Positions 1 through 11,955 of a stretch of 64,000 nt of DNA are shown in pieces. The first letter of the stretch is position 1. Every line of letters starts with the position of its first letter. Origin of the DNA: Flaccisagitta enflata (lineage: Eukaryota > Chaetognatha > Sagittoidea > Aphragmophora); assembly GCA_965153355.1 (NCBI GenBank), contig OZ231126.1, positions 4,216,001 to 4,280,000 on the forward strand, read 5' to 3'. The position numbers and the translations under genes were made by a program. Below the pieces are notes generated by a model. The model did not search any database and had not been told where the DNA came from. It worked only from the letters and a program-made list of their open reading frames with translations.

Positions 1-170
1 GTGGTGGTGGTGGTGGTGGTAATGGTTTTGGTGGGGGTGGTGGTGGTGGTGGTGGGGGTGGTGGTGGTGGTGATGGTGGTGGTGGTGGTGGTGGTGGTTG
101 CGGCGGCGGCAGTGGTTGTGGCGGTCACTGAGGTAATGGTGGAGTTGGGTGGTTCGAATTCCTGAATAAC
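1..170. repeat. GGT/GTG trinucleotide microsatellite
   Basis: Nearly uninterrupted GGT/GTG triplets to about 115, then a degenerate G-rich tail. It is cut by the left window edge. No gene is visible up to 240. Confidence 0.9.
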
Positions 171-240
171 GAGTTCTTTATATAAGTCACTTAGACCATC
201 GCCATCCCTCGATTCAATTATATTTTTCCTTACCTTTATT

Positions 241-253
241 CGTCTCTTTTTTT

Positions 254-337
<84 letters not shown>

Positions 338-357
338 TTTTTCTTTTTTTCCTTTTT

Positions 358-424
<67 letters not shown>

Positions 425-502
425 ATCTTTCTTTCTTTCTTTTTTCGCTTGATTCTTCCTATCTTTCTTTCTTTCTTTTATTCTTTCTTTCTTTCTTTCT
501 TT

Positions 503-560
<58 letters not shown>

Positions 561-735
561 CACTTGCTTGCTTGCTTGCTTGCTTGCTTTCTTTCTTTCT
601 TTCTTTCCTTCTTTCTTTCTTTTTCTCTTTGTTTATGTCTTCATTCATTCATTCATTCATTCATTCATTCATTCATTCATTCATTCATTCATTCATTTGT
701 TCACTCTGTCCACTTCTTTAGATGCTAAGATTCGA
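241..735. repeat. Compound tetranucleotide array CTTT, GCTT, CATT
   Basis: Three tetranucleotide blocks in succession: CTTT (about 250-500), GCTT (about 504-588), CTTT again, then CATT (about 640-700). Each block differs from its neighbour by one base, as if point variants of one array had been amplified in turn. The open frames here are read-through of the repeat. Confidence 0.92.
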
Positions 736-827
736 TTACAATGCTATGTTTTTTCCGTTGAGGAGTCCTTATATGGCACTTTTCTATCTTTCTTTGAGCC
801 CTCCGTGATGGAGAACAGAGCGAGCAT

Positions 828-1100
828 GTGGGCGTATTCATAGTGAAGACAACAAACATGCTCATTTCTCGTTAATCGCATTAACAGTGTGAACACATTC
901 AAAGTTTTAACTTGAAGCGTAAACACATTCAAATTTCAACTAAACCATGAGGAAGTAGGCAGCATAAGAAAGCAAGCCCTTGAATAGAGCTAGTTAACGA
1001 AATGTAAGGCTGCAGAGTGAATGAGCGGAGCAAGCAGTGTGAGCAATAAAACGCAGTGAGCAATCGAGTGGCCCGTTACGGTTACGGTTAGAAACGCGAT
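828..1100. mobile_element. Decayed copy of the PIF/Harbinger-like MITE
   Basis: The left end resembles GGGCGTGTTTCTAGTGA and the right end resembles the matching TTAGAAACGCG. Internal GAGTGAGCGGAGCAAGC-type repeats are shared with the better copies at 10516, 29642 and 60385. Target-site duplication not readable. Remaining bases to 1240 show no gene. Confidence 0.45.
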
Positions 1101-1244
1101 TGTCCATATGTGGAAACGGGCCCGGAGACAGAGACGCAGAAACAGAATGAGACTGACTGACAAAAAAGTCAAAAATAGAAAAGTGGAAAATTGAATAACG
1201 TCGCCAGGTCAATACCACTAGTTCAGTAGTTGTCGAAAACCTCA

Positions 1245-1475
1245 TCATTGTCTTGTCACCATTGTCATGTTATCATTTTCATGTCACCATTGTCATGTCA
1301 CCATTGTCATGTCACCATTGTCATGTTATCATTGTCGTGTAACCATTGTCATGTTATCATTGTCATGTCGCCATTAGTATGTCATCATTATGATGTCACC
1401 ATTGTCATGTTATCATTTTCATGTCACCATTTTCATGTCACCATTGTCATGTCACCATTGTCATGTTATCAGTCG
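1245..1475. repeat. 14-bp minisatellite (CACCATTGTCATGT)
   Basis: About 16 imperfect copies of CACCATTGTCATGT, with variants carrying TTATCATT. Confidence 0.9.
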
Positions 1476-1563
1476 AGTTATTGTGTTCCATGATAATGGA
1501 ACACTTAATACCCACATTTGTCTCCATCTTCTTCTCCGTTACCCAGAATTCTCCATGTAAAAA

Positions 1564-2795
1564 ATGTCTGTCACACATCCTAGAATTCTCCAGTGTCCGT
1601 CACACAACCCAGTTTTCTCCGAATGTCCGTCACACCACCCAGTATTCTCCGAATGTCTGTCACACAACCCAGTTTTTTCCGAATGTCCGTCACACAACCC
1701 AGTTTTCTCTGAATGTCCGTCACACAACCCAGTTTTCTCCGAATGTCCGTCACACATCCTAGAATTCTCCAGTGTCCGTCACACAACCCAGTTTTCTCTG
1801 AATGTCCGTCACACCACCCAGTATTCTCCGAATGTCTGTCACACAACCCAGTTTTCTCTGAATGTCCGTCACACATCCTAGAATTCTCCAGTGTCTGTCA
1901 CACAACCCAGTTTTTTTGAATGTCCGTCACACAACCCAGTTTTCTCCGAATGTCCGTCACACAACACAGTTTTCTCCAAATGTCTGTCACACAACCCAGT
2001 TTTCTCCGAATGTCCGTCACACCACCCAGTTTTCTCCAAATGTCTGTCACACAACCCAGTTTTCTCCAAATGTCCGTCACACATCCTAGAATTCTCCAGT
2101 GTCTGTCACACAACTCAGTTTTTTCCGAATGTCCGTCACACAACCCAGTTTTCTCCAAATGTCCGTCACACAACACACTTTTCTCCGAATGTCTGTTACA
2201 CAACCCAGTTTTCTCCAAATGTCCGTCACACAACCCAGTTTTCTACAAATGTCCGTCACACAAACCAGTTTTCTCCAAATGTCTGTCACACCACCCAGTA
2301 TTCTACGAATGTCCGTTACACAACCCAGTTTTCTCCGAATGTCCGTCATACCACTCAGTTTTCTCCAAATGTCCGTCACACAACCCAGTTTTCTCCAAAT
2401 GTCCGTCACACAACACAGTTTTCTCTGAACGTCCGTCACACAACCCAGTTTTCTCCAAATGTCCGTCACAGAACCCAGTTTTTTCCGAATGTCCGTCACA
2501 CCACCCAGTTTTCTACAAATGTCCCTCACACAACCCAGTTTTTTTCTGAATGTCCATCACACAACCCAGTTTTCTCCGAATGTCCGTCACAGAACCCAGT
2601 TTTCTCTGAATGTCCGTCACACAACCCAGTTTTCACCAAATGTCCGTCTCACAACCCAGTTTTTTTTCTAAATGTCCGTCACACAACCCAGTTTTTGCCA
2701 AATGTCCGTCACAAAACCCAGTCTTCTCTGAATGTTTGTCACACAACCCAGTTTTCTCCAAATGTCCATCACACAACCCGGTTTTTCCGGTTTTT
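1564..2795. repeat. 30-bp minisatellite, about 40 copies
   Basis: The unit is close to GAATGTCCGTCACACAACCC followed by AGTTTTCTCC. Because 30 is divisible by three and the unit lacks stops in several frames, long frames stay open on both strands (up to 355 codons) and encode ten-residue repeats. A variant unit ending CATCCTAGAATTCTCCAGT recurs near 1575, 1755, 1875 and 2088, which suggests a higher-order repeat. Not a gene. Confidence 0.93.
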
Positions 2796-2811
2796 CACTC
2801 TAATGTTCCAC

Positions 2812-2985
2812 TGCCACAGGCGGCAGTGGGACCGCCCACAGGCGGCAGTGGGACCACCCACAGGCGGCAGTGGGACCGCCCACAGGCGGCAGTGGGGCCG
2901 CCCACAGGTGGCAGTGGGACCGCCCATAGGCGGCAGTGAGGTCGCCCATGGATGGTAGTTAGGCCGCCCACAGGCGGCCATTATC
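2812..2985. repeat. 22-bp GC-rich minisatellite
   Basis: About seven copies of GGCGGCAGTGGGACCGCCCA plus CA directly follow the 30-bp array. GGCGGCAGTGGGACCGCC has partly complementary ends, so each unit can form a small hairpin. Confidence 0.9.
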
Positions 2986-3115
2986 TACATCACAGATTTG
3001 TCTAGTTATTATTATTAGATTTGTTTTATGAATTATTGCCTTTCTTTTTCACGCCAAATCAAGTTTTCGTGGAACACAATATGGCGAACGCCACTGGTTT
3101 AGACTCGGAAGAACT

Positions 3116-3371
3116 TTGTCCGTCTGTCTCCCGCTCGAGTCTGTTAATCATTCTGATTGTCTGTCTGTTCCCGTCTGTATGTCTCTCTGCCTGTTCATAT
3201 GTTTAGTTGTCTGTCGGTCTGTTTCTCATTCTGTGTGTATCCCAGTCTCTCCCTCTCTTTCTCTCTCTCTCCCTCTGTCTGTCTGTCTGTCTGTCTGTCT
3301 TTCTGTCTGTCTGTTATTCTGTCTGTCTCTGTCTCTCTCTCTCTGTCTCTCTGTCTCTCTGTCTCTCTCTG

Positions 3372-3435
<64 letters not shown>
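3116..3435. repeat. GTCT and CT microsatellite
   Basis: GTCT-rich tract passing into pure CT from about 3375 to 3434. 2986-3115 and 3436-3670 contain no recognisable gene. Confidence 0.92.
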
Positions 3436-3438
<3 letters not shown>

Positions 3439-3674
3439 CAGTCGTATTTACAACATGAATAAATTCCAAAATAACCGTAGGCAATCGAACGAAGGATGTC
3501 AAGTCATATTTTCGAGATTGTTTTTCCATTTCAATGGCAACAGATGGTTAATTGGAATTAAGTATTTCAAGCACCTTGCACGTTTATTGTTCCCTTTTTT
3601 TTCTGTAGTTTTTTTTTATTTTGTTTGCGCCATTAGTGCAATCCTCTTGAATTCACTTGAAAAATCATCTTGAA

Positions 3675-3872
<198 letters not shown>

Positions 3873-4392
3873 AAAATTGACAGACTGTAGAATTGCAACT
3901 CAAGAGGAAGAGAGAGAATAGAAACCATAATTGGATTTCTATGGCAGTTGTGTAGAATTTGCAAGTGAACTAAGTGTTATGTTTTACCACGCCTTTGCAT
4001 ATGAGGTCTAGGGATGTGGAAGCATTCAATTTTCTTGTCGACTCCACTGCTTTAGCTGCCGCTTCCGCTTCCGCCTCCGCTTTTATCTTACATCCTACAA
4101 ATGCTAGAAGATATCCCACACACCAAATTGGAGGCCGGCATCCGCTTTTGCATCCCTGATTCATACAATGAGGGCGTGTTTATAGTGAAGACGAAAAATG
4201 CGTTTGTTCCCCTGAAACGCGATAACAGCGTGAACACATATTCAAGAATTTCAACTGTCCCACAAGGGATTGAGCGAAGTGAGTGAGCGAGCCCGTGAAC
4301 GGAGCGAGCGAGCGGAGTGAGCGGTGCGAGCGAACAAACGTAGCGAGCGACCGAGTGGCCCTTTCAAAACAAGATCGTCTTTGACTAGAAAC

Positions 4393-5246
4393 CAGGCCTG
4401 TATATTCTTGAGTTTTCCCCCCCCCCGGGGGGGGGGGGAAAAAAATCAAAGGATCTGGAGATGGGGAAGGAAATCTAAGGGAGGAAAAAGAGAAAACTAG
4501 TCATCCAAGGATCGCACATGGTCAGCGGTACCCAATGCCCTGCTGGGAGTGATCCAGTGAAGAAGTGGAGTGAGAGCAGGGCAGCGGCCCCAAAAGGCCG
4601 ATGTCCTGTAGAACACAGGGGGGAATTTCCATACGTCCTGAGGAGGCACATTTCTGGCAATAGATGACTGATTCAGGCCAAAGAAGGCATATTTGAAGGC
4701 TGGAGGGCAGAATTTAGGCTTTGAGAGTGGATTTGAGGTTTGGAGGGCAAATTTGAGCCACAGAGGGCTGATTTGATGCTTGGAGGCCTAGTTGAAGGTC
4801 TGGAGGGCAGATCTGAGGTCTGTAGGTCAGATTTGAAGCGGGGGGGGGCTGATTTGAGGCCTAGAAGGCTGATTTGAGGCCTGGAGGGCTAAATTTAGGG
4901 CTGGGAGGGCAAATTTGAGGCCTTGATGGCCAACGGGGGGGGACGGACGGACGGACGGACGGACGTATGGAAATTCCCCCCTGTGTTCTACAGGACATCG
5001 GCCCTTTGGGGCCGCTGCCCAAAAAGGAAATTTGGGGAAAATATAACTTTTTACAGTACCAAATCATAAAACTCAATTAGTAGAACATAATTTAACACTA
5101 TTTAAACCTTTACTACATAGTTTTATTGCTATGTGGGGAAGAAAATCATGGATATAAAAATGCGACGCGACGCGTCGCGGGGAAGAAAATCAAAGGCAGG
5201 GGGGGGGGGAAAAAAATCAAAAGCGACTCAAGAATATACACCCCTG
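4393..5246. mobile_element. hAT-like nonautonomous element, CAGGCCTGTATA family
   Basis: Begins CAGGCCTGTATATTCTTGAG and ends with CTCAAGAATATACACCCCTG, a 20-bp terminal inverted repeat with few mismatches. It is flanked by a perfect 8-bp duplication CTAGAAAC (4385-4392 and 5247-5254), the hAT signature. No transposase frame is present. Homologues lie at 18754 and 23042. It carries a further insertion at 4497-5020. Confidence 0.82.
4497..5020. mobile_element. Foldback element with internal minisatellite (family F, copy 1)
   Basis: One end runs CTAGTCATCCAAGGATCGCA; the inner inverted motif GGGCAGCGGCCCC...GATGTCCTGTAGAACACAGG recurs as reverse complement at 4978-5020. Between them are about fifteen copies of a roughly 20-bp unit like GAGGTCTGGAGGGCAGATTT and then GGAC repeats. 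The host element's sequence resumes without an obvious target duplication, flanked by A runs. It is the innermost layer of a three-deep nest. Confidence 0.72.
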
Positions 5247-5507
5247 CTAGAAACGCCCCCTGATTCCCTTGCTGAGCCTCTAACATGAGATTGACCGTTA
5301 CGTTCGATCAAGTGGCTGAATCGGTCGGTCGCTCCGTCCGTCAGACCGTTCACCAAACCCAGCAGTTTTTTCTTATGCTTCACCGCTCCCAGGCTGCTTC
5401 TGCATCCCTAATTCTTCACCCTTCGCGAAATAGGGCTTTTTCTTGTTCCTTCAAATTCGTAGTCGGCAAATGGCAAAATCTTAATTGAACAAACAGACCG
5501 ATTGATC

Positions 5508-5583
<76 letters not shown>

Positions 5584-5625
5584 TAGACAGATAGACAGAC
5601 AGACAGACAGACAGACCGACAGACC

Positions 5626-5655
<30 letters not shown>
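5508..5655. repeat. CAGA tetranucleotide microsatellite
   Basis: Mostly CAGA units with scattered TAGA and CCGA. 5656-6325 contains pyrimidine-rich stretches (about 5870-5930) and no recognisable gene. Confidence 0.92.
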
Positions 5656-5656
<1 letters not shown>

Positions 5657-6329
5657 CGACAACATAACAAATCGTCAATGTCGAATTTGGATAGAGTCCG
5701 AAAAGGTGTCCGACTTGAAACTTAAGCACTAGATTCCATCAAAACAAAGTCTATTGTTCACTCTATTGTCATTTTTTCGAGTTCTCCCCTCAAAACTTTT
5801 CAACTTTCTTCTAGCTTTTCCACTTTTTTAAAACTTCTTCCCAACTTTCATTTATCCTTTACCTGCCTACGCTCCCTCTTCCTCCTTCTCCTCCTCCTTC
5901 TCCTCCTCCTCCTTCTCCTCTCTCACCTTCCATTTATTTATCCACTTATCAATTTTAATGTCCACGTCAACAAATTTATCCTCCCACAGGGAAAAAAGTC
6001 AAAACTTCATGGCCAACGCAACTACATCATAACTTTGTGATAACAACGACATTATAACTACACCAAAACACCCAAAAATCATTACTGACACTCCTTTTGA
6101 ATCATGATCATGATCTAATGCAAATATGCAATTACTGAACTTGCCCATTCAGAAATGTGTTGGTTGCTCTTTTTTATGGAAACAAATCGGACAAACGTCC
6201 AGACAGACTGGGTGAGCTAAGGCAGATGGGAGACATCAAGTCAGACATTCTGAAAGACATTCAGACGGACAATTGGACATAGACTATCCCAATGTCAAAG
6301 CGGATGGAAAGAGCAGTTTAGCCTTAGCA

Positions 6330-6680
6330 CAATGCCTGATACCCAATGCCTGATACCCAATGCCTGATGCCTGATGCCTGATACCCAATGCCTGATGCCC
6401 GATGCCCAATACCCGATGCCCAATGCCCAATGCCCAATGCCCAATGCTCAATGCCCAATGCTCATTGCCCAATGCCTGAAGCCAATGCCCAATGCCCAAT
6501 GCCTGATGCTTGATGCCTGATGCCCGATGCCCAATGCCCAATGCCTAATGTATGCCTGGTGTTCAATGCCTGATGCCTGATGCCAGATACCCCATGCCCG
6601 ATGCCCAATGTACAATGCTCATTGCCCAATGCCCGATGCCCAACGCCCGATATCCGATGCCCGATACCCGATGCCCATCC
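6330..6680. repeat. 7-bp minisatellite (ATGCCCA / ATGCCTG)
   Basis: About 48 heptamers alternating ATGCCCA, ATGCCTG and ATACCCG. The unit does not match known telomere repeats. Confidence 0.9.
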
Positions 6681-6769
6681 CTTCAACATCATTATTCCCC
6701 AAAAGTATTGTGTTTGACTTTTACTGGATTCTTCTTTACCTTTCTGTTGCTCTCACCTTCATCCTCCTT

Positions 6770-6980
6770 TTCCACCACTTCCTCTTCCTCTTCCTCCTCT
6801 TCCTCTTCATCTTCCTCTTTATTCTCTTCATTCAATTCATCCTTCTTCCTCACCTTAACCGTCTCCTCCTCCTCTTCCTCTTCCTCCTCCGCCTCATCAA
6901 TATTTGTATTTGCCTTGTCACTTGAAGCAAAAACCGTTCAAACTTAAAGTATTTTCCGATTTATATTTTATGCCTTTAAT

Positions 6981-7079
<99 letters not shown>

Positions 7080-7285
7080 TGAGAGATGTGAGAGATGTGA
7101 CAGAGAGACAACGAAGCACTTCTACGGCAAATTTGCATCGAAGTTTTGGTAGACATCTGAAAAGTCCAACTTAGATAAGATGAATATTTCGCCCTCTCAA
7201 AAAAAGAGAGATACCTACGAATAATATTTCTCATAAATTTTGATGAGTTCTCTCTCTCTCTCTCTTTCTCTCTCTCTCGCTCTCC
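6770..7285. repeat. TCC/TTC tract, then GA microsatellite
   Basis: Pyrimidine triplets at about 6775-6900, pure GA at about 6981-7077, then GAGATGT units, and a short CT run at 7248-7278. Confidence 0.88.
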
Positions 7286-7634
7286 ACACAGGTTGAAAGA
7301 TTGAAATAGGTGAAACGTTAGAAGCATCAAGAGACAACTTCGCTAAATACGTTTCGTAAGTGGGAACTAAGTTTTGAAGCTCGAAATTATTAATGTGGTT
7401 TGATATCGACTTATCTTTTGCTTTAAATCAAACAGAAAAGCAAGTCCATCGTTGGGTCCAATGTCATCTCCCAAAAATTCATCATCGAAATTTGTCACCG
7501 AGTGTAACATTAAAAGTTATCACAAACAGAAAAATGTCACCATGTCAAATATGTGTTCATTGTCCAATGTGCCCAGGATTTTCATGGTTTTCTCCTTCCT
7601 AATCTATTTTCTTTCATTTTCTTTTTCTATTCTC

Positions 7635-7965
7635 CTTCTTCTTCCTCCTCTTCTTCTTCTTCTTCTTCTTCTTCTTCTTCTTCTTCTTCTTCTTCTTTTT
7701 CTTCTTCTTCTTCTTCTTCTTCTTCTTCTTCTTCTTCTCTTTTTTCTTTTTCTTCTCCTTCTTTTTCTTGATCTTCTTCCTTCTTTTTCTTGCTCTTTTT
7801 CTTTTTCCTTTTTCTTCTTCTTCTTCTTCTTCTTCTTCTTCTTCTTCTTCTTCTTCTTCTTCTTCTTCTTCTTCTTCTTCTTCTTCTTCTTCTTCTTCTT
7901 CTTCTTCTTCTTCTTCTTCTTCTTCTTCTTCTTCTACTTCTTCTTCTTCTGCTTATTTCTTACTT
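7635..7965. repeat. TTC microsatellite
   Basis: About 100 TTC/TCT triplets with short T-rich breaks. The right-arm counterpart (63530-63640, GAA) is much shorter. Confidence 0.95.
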
Positions 7966-8099
7966 CATGTTCTTGTTATTGTTCTTCATGTTCTTGTTCT
8001 TCTTGTTTTTCATTTTCTTCTTCTTCTTCTTCTTCTTTTGCTTTTTCATTTACTTTTTAACCTCTTTTTTTATCCTTCTTTTCTTTCCCCATCCCCACG

Positions 8100-8670
8100 A
8101 TGACTTAAGAGGGCGTAAAATCGAGGGTAAGGTAAAAGAGGAAGAGGAGGAGGAGAAGGAGGAGGAGGAGGAGGAGGAGGATAAGAAGGAGGAAGAATGG
8201 AAAGATGTTGAGGTTGGTAAGGAGTTGTGCAAACAGAAAAAGCCTCAACATAATCATTTGCCAGTACAACGCCGCTGCCTTTCCATCACCTTCAAAAAAA
8301 AGATCCTTGACTGCTGCATTCGCTGCTGCTGTTACTGCTGTTGCTGTTGCTGCTGCTGTTGCCGCCCAAGTGATTGAAAAAAAAGCCACTGACGTGGAGG
8401 TTGACTCTATGTGTGTACTCACCTTGGGTGACAGTAAAGTAAGGCGCGAGATGCGGAACGTGCGATGGGAGACTGATGGAGGGGTGATGGAAGGGTGATG
8501 GAAGGGTGATGTAGCTGGTGGAGGGGAGGAAAGAGAAGGAGAGGAAGAAGAAGATGATGAAGATGAAGATGAAGATGATGAAGAAGAAGAAGGAGGAGCA
8601 AGTTGATCAAAGACAAAGGAACAGTTAGTTGTGGAGAAAGAGAGATGAGGAAAATCGAAATGGGGCAAAA
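8100..8670. other. Low-complexity block conserved in both arms (GGA, CTG, GAAGAT)
   Basis: GGA-rich (8135-8200), CTG/TTG-rich (8310-8362) and GATGAA-rich (8545-8600) tracts separated by more complex sequence. The plus strand reads a Glu-rich stretch ending WKDVEVGKELCKQKK, and another frame reads an Ala-rich stretch; both recur in the right arm. In the right arm a change in an A run breaks the Ala-rich frame. Coding status is doubtful; it could be a degenerate exon. Confidence 0.4.
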
Positions 8671-8965
8671 CTAGTTGAAGCCTATGATAATGTGTGGGTG
8701 GGCAAGGGCAATGATGAAAAGGCTAATTAAGACATTGAGCGGGCCAGTCAACTTATCAATGCCGGATGCGCGGCATTCTTGGTACCTAAGGTGGGTAGGG
8801 CCAGTACTTCAGTAGGTACAACAGTAATACATTAGTAGAAGGTCAGTTTGGCAATTTGTCAGGAGCGGCAACGCAACAATTACGCTAAATCAATAAACAA
8901 GGTGGACGGACGGATGGATTAACGCATATATATCTCGACGGACCGATGGACAGGCCTAAAATTTG

Positions 8966-9060
8966 TCATAAGAAAAAAAAAAAAAAAAAAAAAAAAAAAA
9001 ACATAAATACAAAATCAAAAAAACAAAACAAAACAATACAAAACAAAACAAAACAAACTA
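8966..9060. repeat. A-rich tract and AAAAC repeats
   Basis: Poly-A followed by AAAAC units. The right arm (62395-62515) has the complementary T-rich tract with a different length. 9061-9735 contains a short CAG/CTG-type tract and no convincing gene. Confidence 0.85.
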
Positions 9061-9732
9061 CTTGCTGAACTAGAAAAGCCTGTAGTTCTTTCATTAGTCC
9101 ATCTAGAAATGGACTGACGGACAGACCATGACGCTGTCACGGACGCTTGAAGACTCTCAATTGCGCTACAAAAAGTCATTAATAAACTTTTACGATGTGT
9201 TGCCGTCGTTTTGAGTTGGTGCTGTTGCTGATGCTGTTGCTGCTGTTGCTGTCGTTTTGGGTTGCTGTAGTTGAAGAGCTGCAGCTGAGACGTTTGCAGG
9301 TAAGCTGCCATGGAGGCTATTTTCATGATCGGATTTTTTTTTAATGCAGGAGGAGGGAAGTTGTTTGCATCTTTCTGTCATACCCTGAATTCTATTTCTA
9401 ACTTTTCTTTTTTCTCACTCCCTCTTTTTAGCTGCGTCCTCACATCTCTATATGATAGGCTGTGTCCGTTGGTTGGTTGGATTGTCTGTTGGTCAGTAAA
9501 AAAGTGGTACCAATCCAGCGAAAATGGCATACATGAAATGATTCATTCAACAAATTATTCATTCATTCATAAATGTCATAGATTCATAAAAACATTCATT
9601 CATAAAAAACATTCATTCGCAAAAAACGTTTGTTAAAAGAGGACTCATCCTCAGCCTTCTTGGCCTTGTTTCTTTTTGTATCACTCTTCTTCTTTACCTT
9701 CTTTTTTTCGGCTGCATTACTTTTTTCCTTCT

Positions 9733-9735
<3 letters not shown>

Positions 9736-9813
<78 letters not shown>

Positions 9814-9817
9814 TTTT

Positions 9818-9897
<80 letters not shown>

Positions 9898-9906
9898 AAT
9901 TTTTTT

Positions 9907-9970
<64 letters not shown>
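9736..9970. repeat. CTTT microsatellite
   Basis: About 55 CTTT units. The homologous right-arm array (61240-61725, GAAA) is about twice as long. Confidence 0.94.
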
Positions 9971-10108
9971 ATATTTCGTCTTTATCTTCAGCTTCTTCAT
10001 TTCCTTCACGCAAATTCTTTGTACCTTCAACAGCATCGGTCAACCTCAACATCATTCACAAATTTTTGTTTATTTGATTTCTTCTGAATGCTATTCAATT
10101 TTCCCCAA

Positions 10109-10224
<116 letters not shown>

Positions 10225-10515
10225 ACTCTTTCTTACCAAAATAAAGGCAAACCAAAATGCAAAACAACTTCAGATGCCGATGATGAGGGAAAACCAAATT
10301 AAAACACAAACCAAAAAGAAAAAAAAAAGAAAAAAAGAAAGAAGAGAAAAGAAGAAAAAAAGAGGGAGAAGTCAATATAAGTAACACTTGCTGAGTATAG
10401 TCATCTTTGGAACTACCAGCATTCCTGTATGAGTCTTTTTTCAGACTTGATTTCTTTTCCTTTTCTTTTCCAAGATTGTGGTTGGGAAGTCGGGACTCGA
10501 TTTTTGTGCCCGTTA

Positions 10516-10767
10516 GGGCGTGTTTCTAGTGAGCGCCAAAAACGCGTTTGTTCCCATGAAACGCGATAACAGTGTGAACACATACCCAAGAATTTCAACC
10601 GTCCAACGAGGGAGTGAGCAAAGTGAGTGAGCGAGCCCGTGAACGGAGCGTAGCAAAGCGGAGCGCTGCGGAGCGAGTGAGCGGAGTGAGCGGTGCGAGC
10701 GAACGAACGTAGCGAGCGACCGAGTGGCCCTTTCAAAACGCGATCCTCTTAGACTAGAAACGCCCCC
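10516..10767. mobile_element. PIF/Harbinger-like MITE (left-arm copy)
   Basis: 252 bp, ends GGGCGTGTTTCTAGTGAGC and CTAGAAACGCCCCC, flanked by TTA on both sides (10513-10515, 10768-10770). The 3-bp TTA duplication and GGG-rich ends fit PIF/Harbinger (Tourist-like) elements. The interior is made of GAGCGAGC-type short repeats. The same element sits at the mirror position 60385-60639, so it predates the duplication. Confidence 0.8.
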
Positions 10768-11375
10768 TTAGTCGCGTATCTGCGGGTGCCCATTTGTGGT
10801 GGCAATCAGCCAACAACTTTTTTTCCTTCGCTAAGATTAGGATGCAAAATAGACAGAAGATTTTCAAAAAATTCGCACTTTAATTTTGAAAAAGACATGA
10901 TTAATGTAAAAATGAGGTGCGGCATGAATTCGTGCTTCTATTGATTCGTGCTTCTATAGATTTTTTTCAGATGTGTGTACATGTTTTATTGTATGAACCG
11001 TATCATTGTCATGAAATTATGAAGCACATATACAATCAAACATCATCATGGTTAATAGAAAATCCATTTAGATTCCAAATTTCGTGTTTCCAAGATGGGA
11101 TAATAATGAGTGCTTTGTTACCTTACATGATCACAGGACCTAGAAGATGATTGGGGTGATATTATGGCGTCGCAATCTCGTCGCAATTGATAAGATTGAA
11201 ACTTAGCGCGATCTAGAAAAAGCAATTTGTGTCGCATTGACGCTGAAAGTAGGACTGAGGATCATCAAGGGCAGAAACATCAAACAGTCAGTCACTAAAC
11301 GGGTGAAATTGGAATTTGTGTGAGAGAAAACATTTCATAGTTGGCTTAAGAAAAGTTTGCGTTTAAAGGCACTTA

Positions 11376-11955
11376 ACAGGGTGTGCAAAAAAATCCGCAC
11401 TCGTCATCATTTTTTCTAAAATAACACCTAAAATTTGAGAAATTCTTTCAAGCTAATGTTTAAAATTAAAGATTAAGTTATTTTCATAGTTTAGATAAAG
11501 AATTATTATAGGTATGGTAAATAGAAGAGTACATTTTTAGACTAATAAAGACATAACTAGAATGTTACAAAGATATTTTTCTTGTGAATGAATATCTATA
11601 TCTTGTCTAAATTCAATTGGTGTGTCATTTTTTTTACTGAAATCCCTTCTGCTTGACCTAACCATCTCCCCTCGATGCTTTTCTTCCAAAAATGATATGT
11701 CTAGGGGCCACTGGGGTAGTTATAACTTTCTTTTTTAGTAACAAAAAAAAAGTAACCAAAAGTAAGAAAATCTTACTTTTGGTTTCTTTTTAGATGCATA
11801 TCTTGGCCTTGTAAGGAAATTGTATTAGTTGTTCTTGATTTCTACTTTTAGTATAACCAACTAGGATCCTCTAGTTCAAATTTTAACTCAAAACTCCAAT
11901 GAGAAGTATGGTTTTTAAGCATTACACCGAGTGCGAATTTTTTTGCACACCCTGT
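11376..11955. mobile_element. Tc1/mariner-like MITE 'M1' (left-arm copy)
   Basis: 580 bp with terminal inverted repeats ACAGGGTGTGCAAAAAAATC and its complement, flanked by TA (11374-11375, 11956-11957). No transposase frame. The mirror copy is 57842-58427. 10768-11375 and 11956-12855 show no recognisable gene. Confidence 0.85.

Larger units (their letters stand above)
4172..5260. mobile_element. PIF/Harbinger-like MITE split by a hAT-like element
   Basis: Left end GGGCGTGTTTATAGTGAAG, right end CTAGAAACGCCCCC, flanked by TGA on both sides (4169-4171, 5261-5263). Without the internal insertion it would be about 230 bp, like its relatives at 10516 and 29642. The right terminal repeat is interrupted at 4393-5246. 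Confidence 0.72.

Noticed and set aside
1564-2958. 355-codon and several 100- to 200-codon open frames
   Set aside because: They are translations of the 30-bp minisatellite, whose length is a multiple of three; frames are open on both strands at once.
6330-6680. Heptamer array as an interstitial telomere
   Set aside because: ATGCCCA/ATGCCTG does not match TTAGGG, TTTAGGG or other known telomere units.
7393-7602. 70-codon frame MWFDIDLSFALNQ conserved in both arms (also 63883 on the minus strand)
   Set aside because: It is conserved because the arms are duplicates; no domain, no splice context, and it runs into the TTC repeat.
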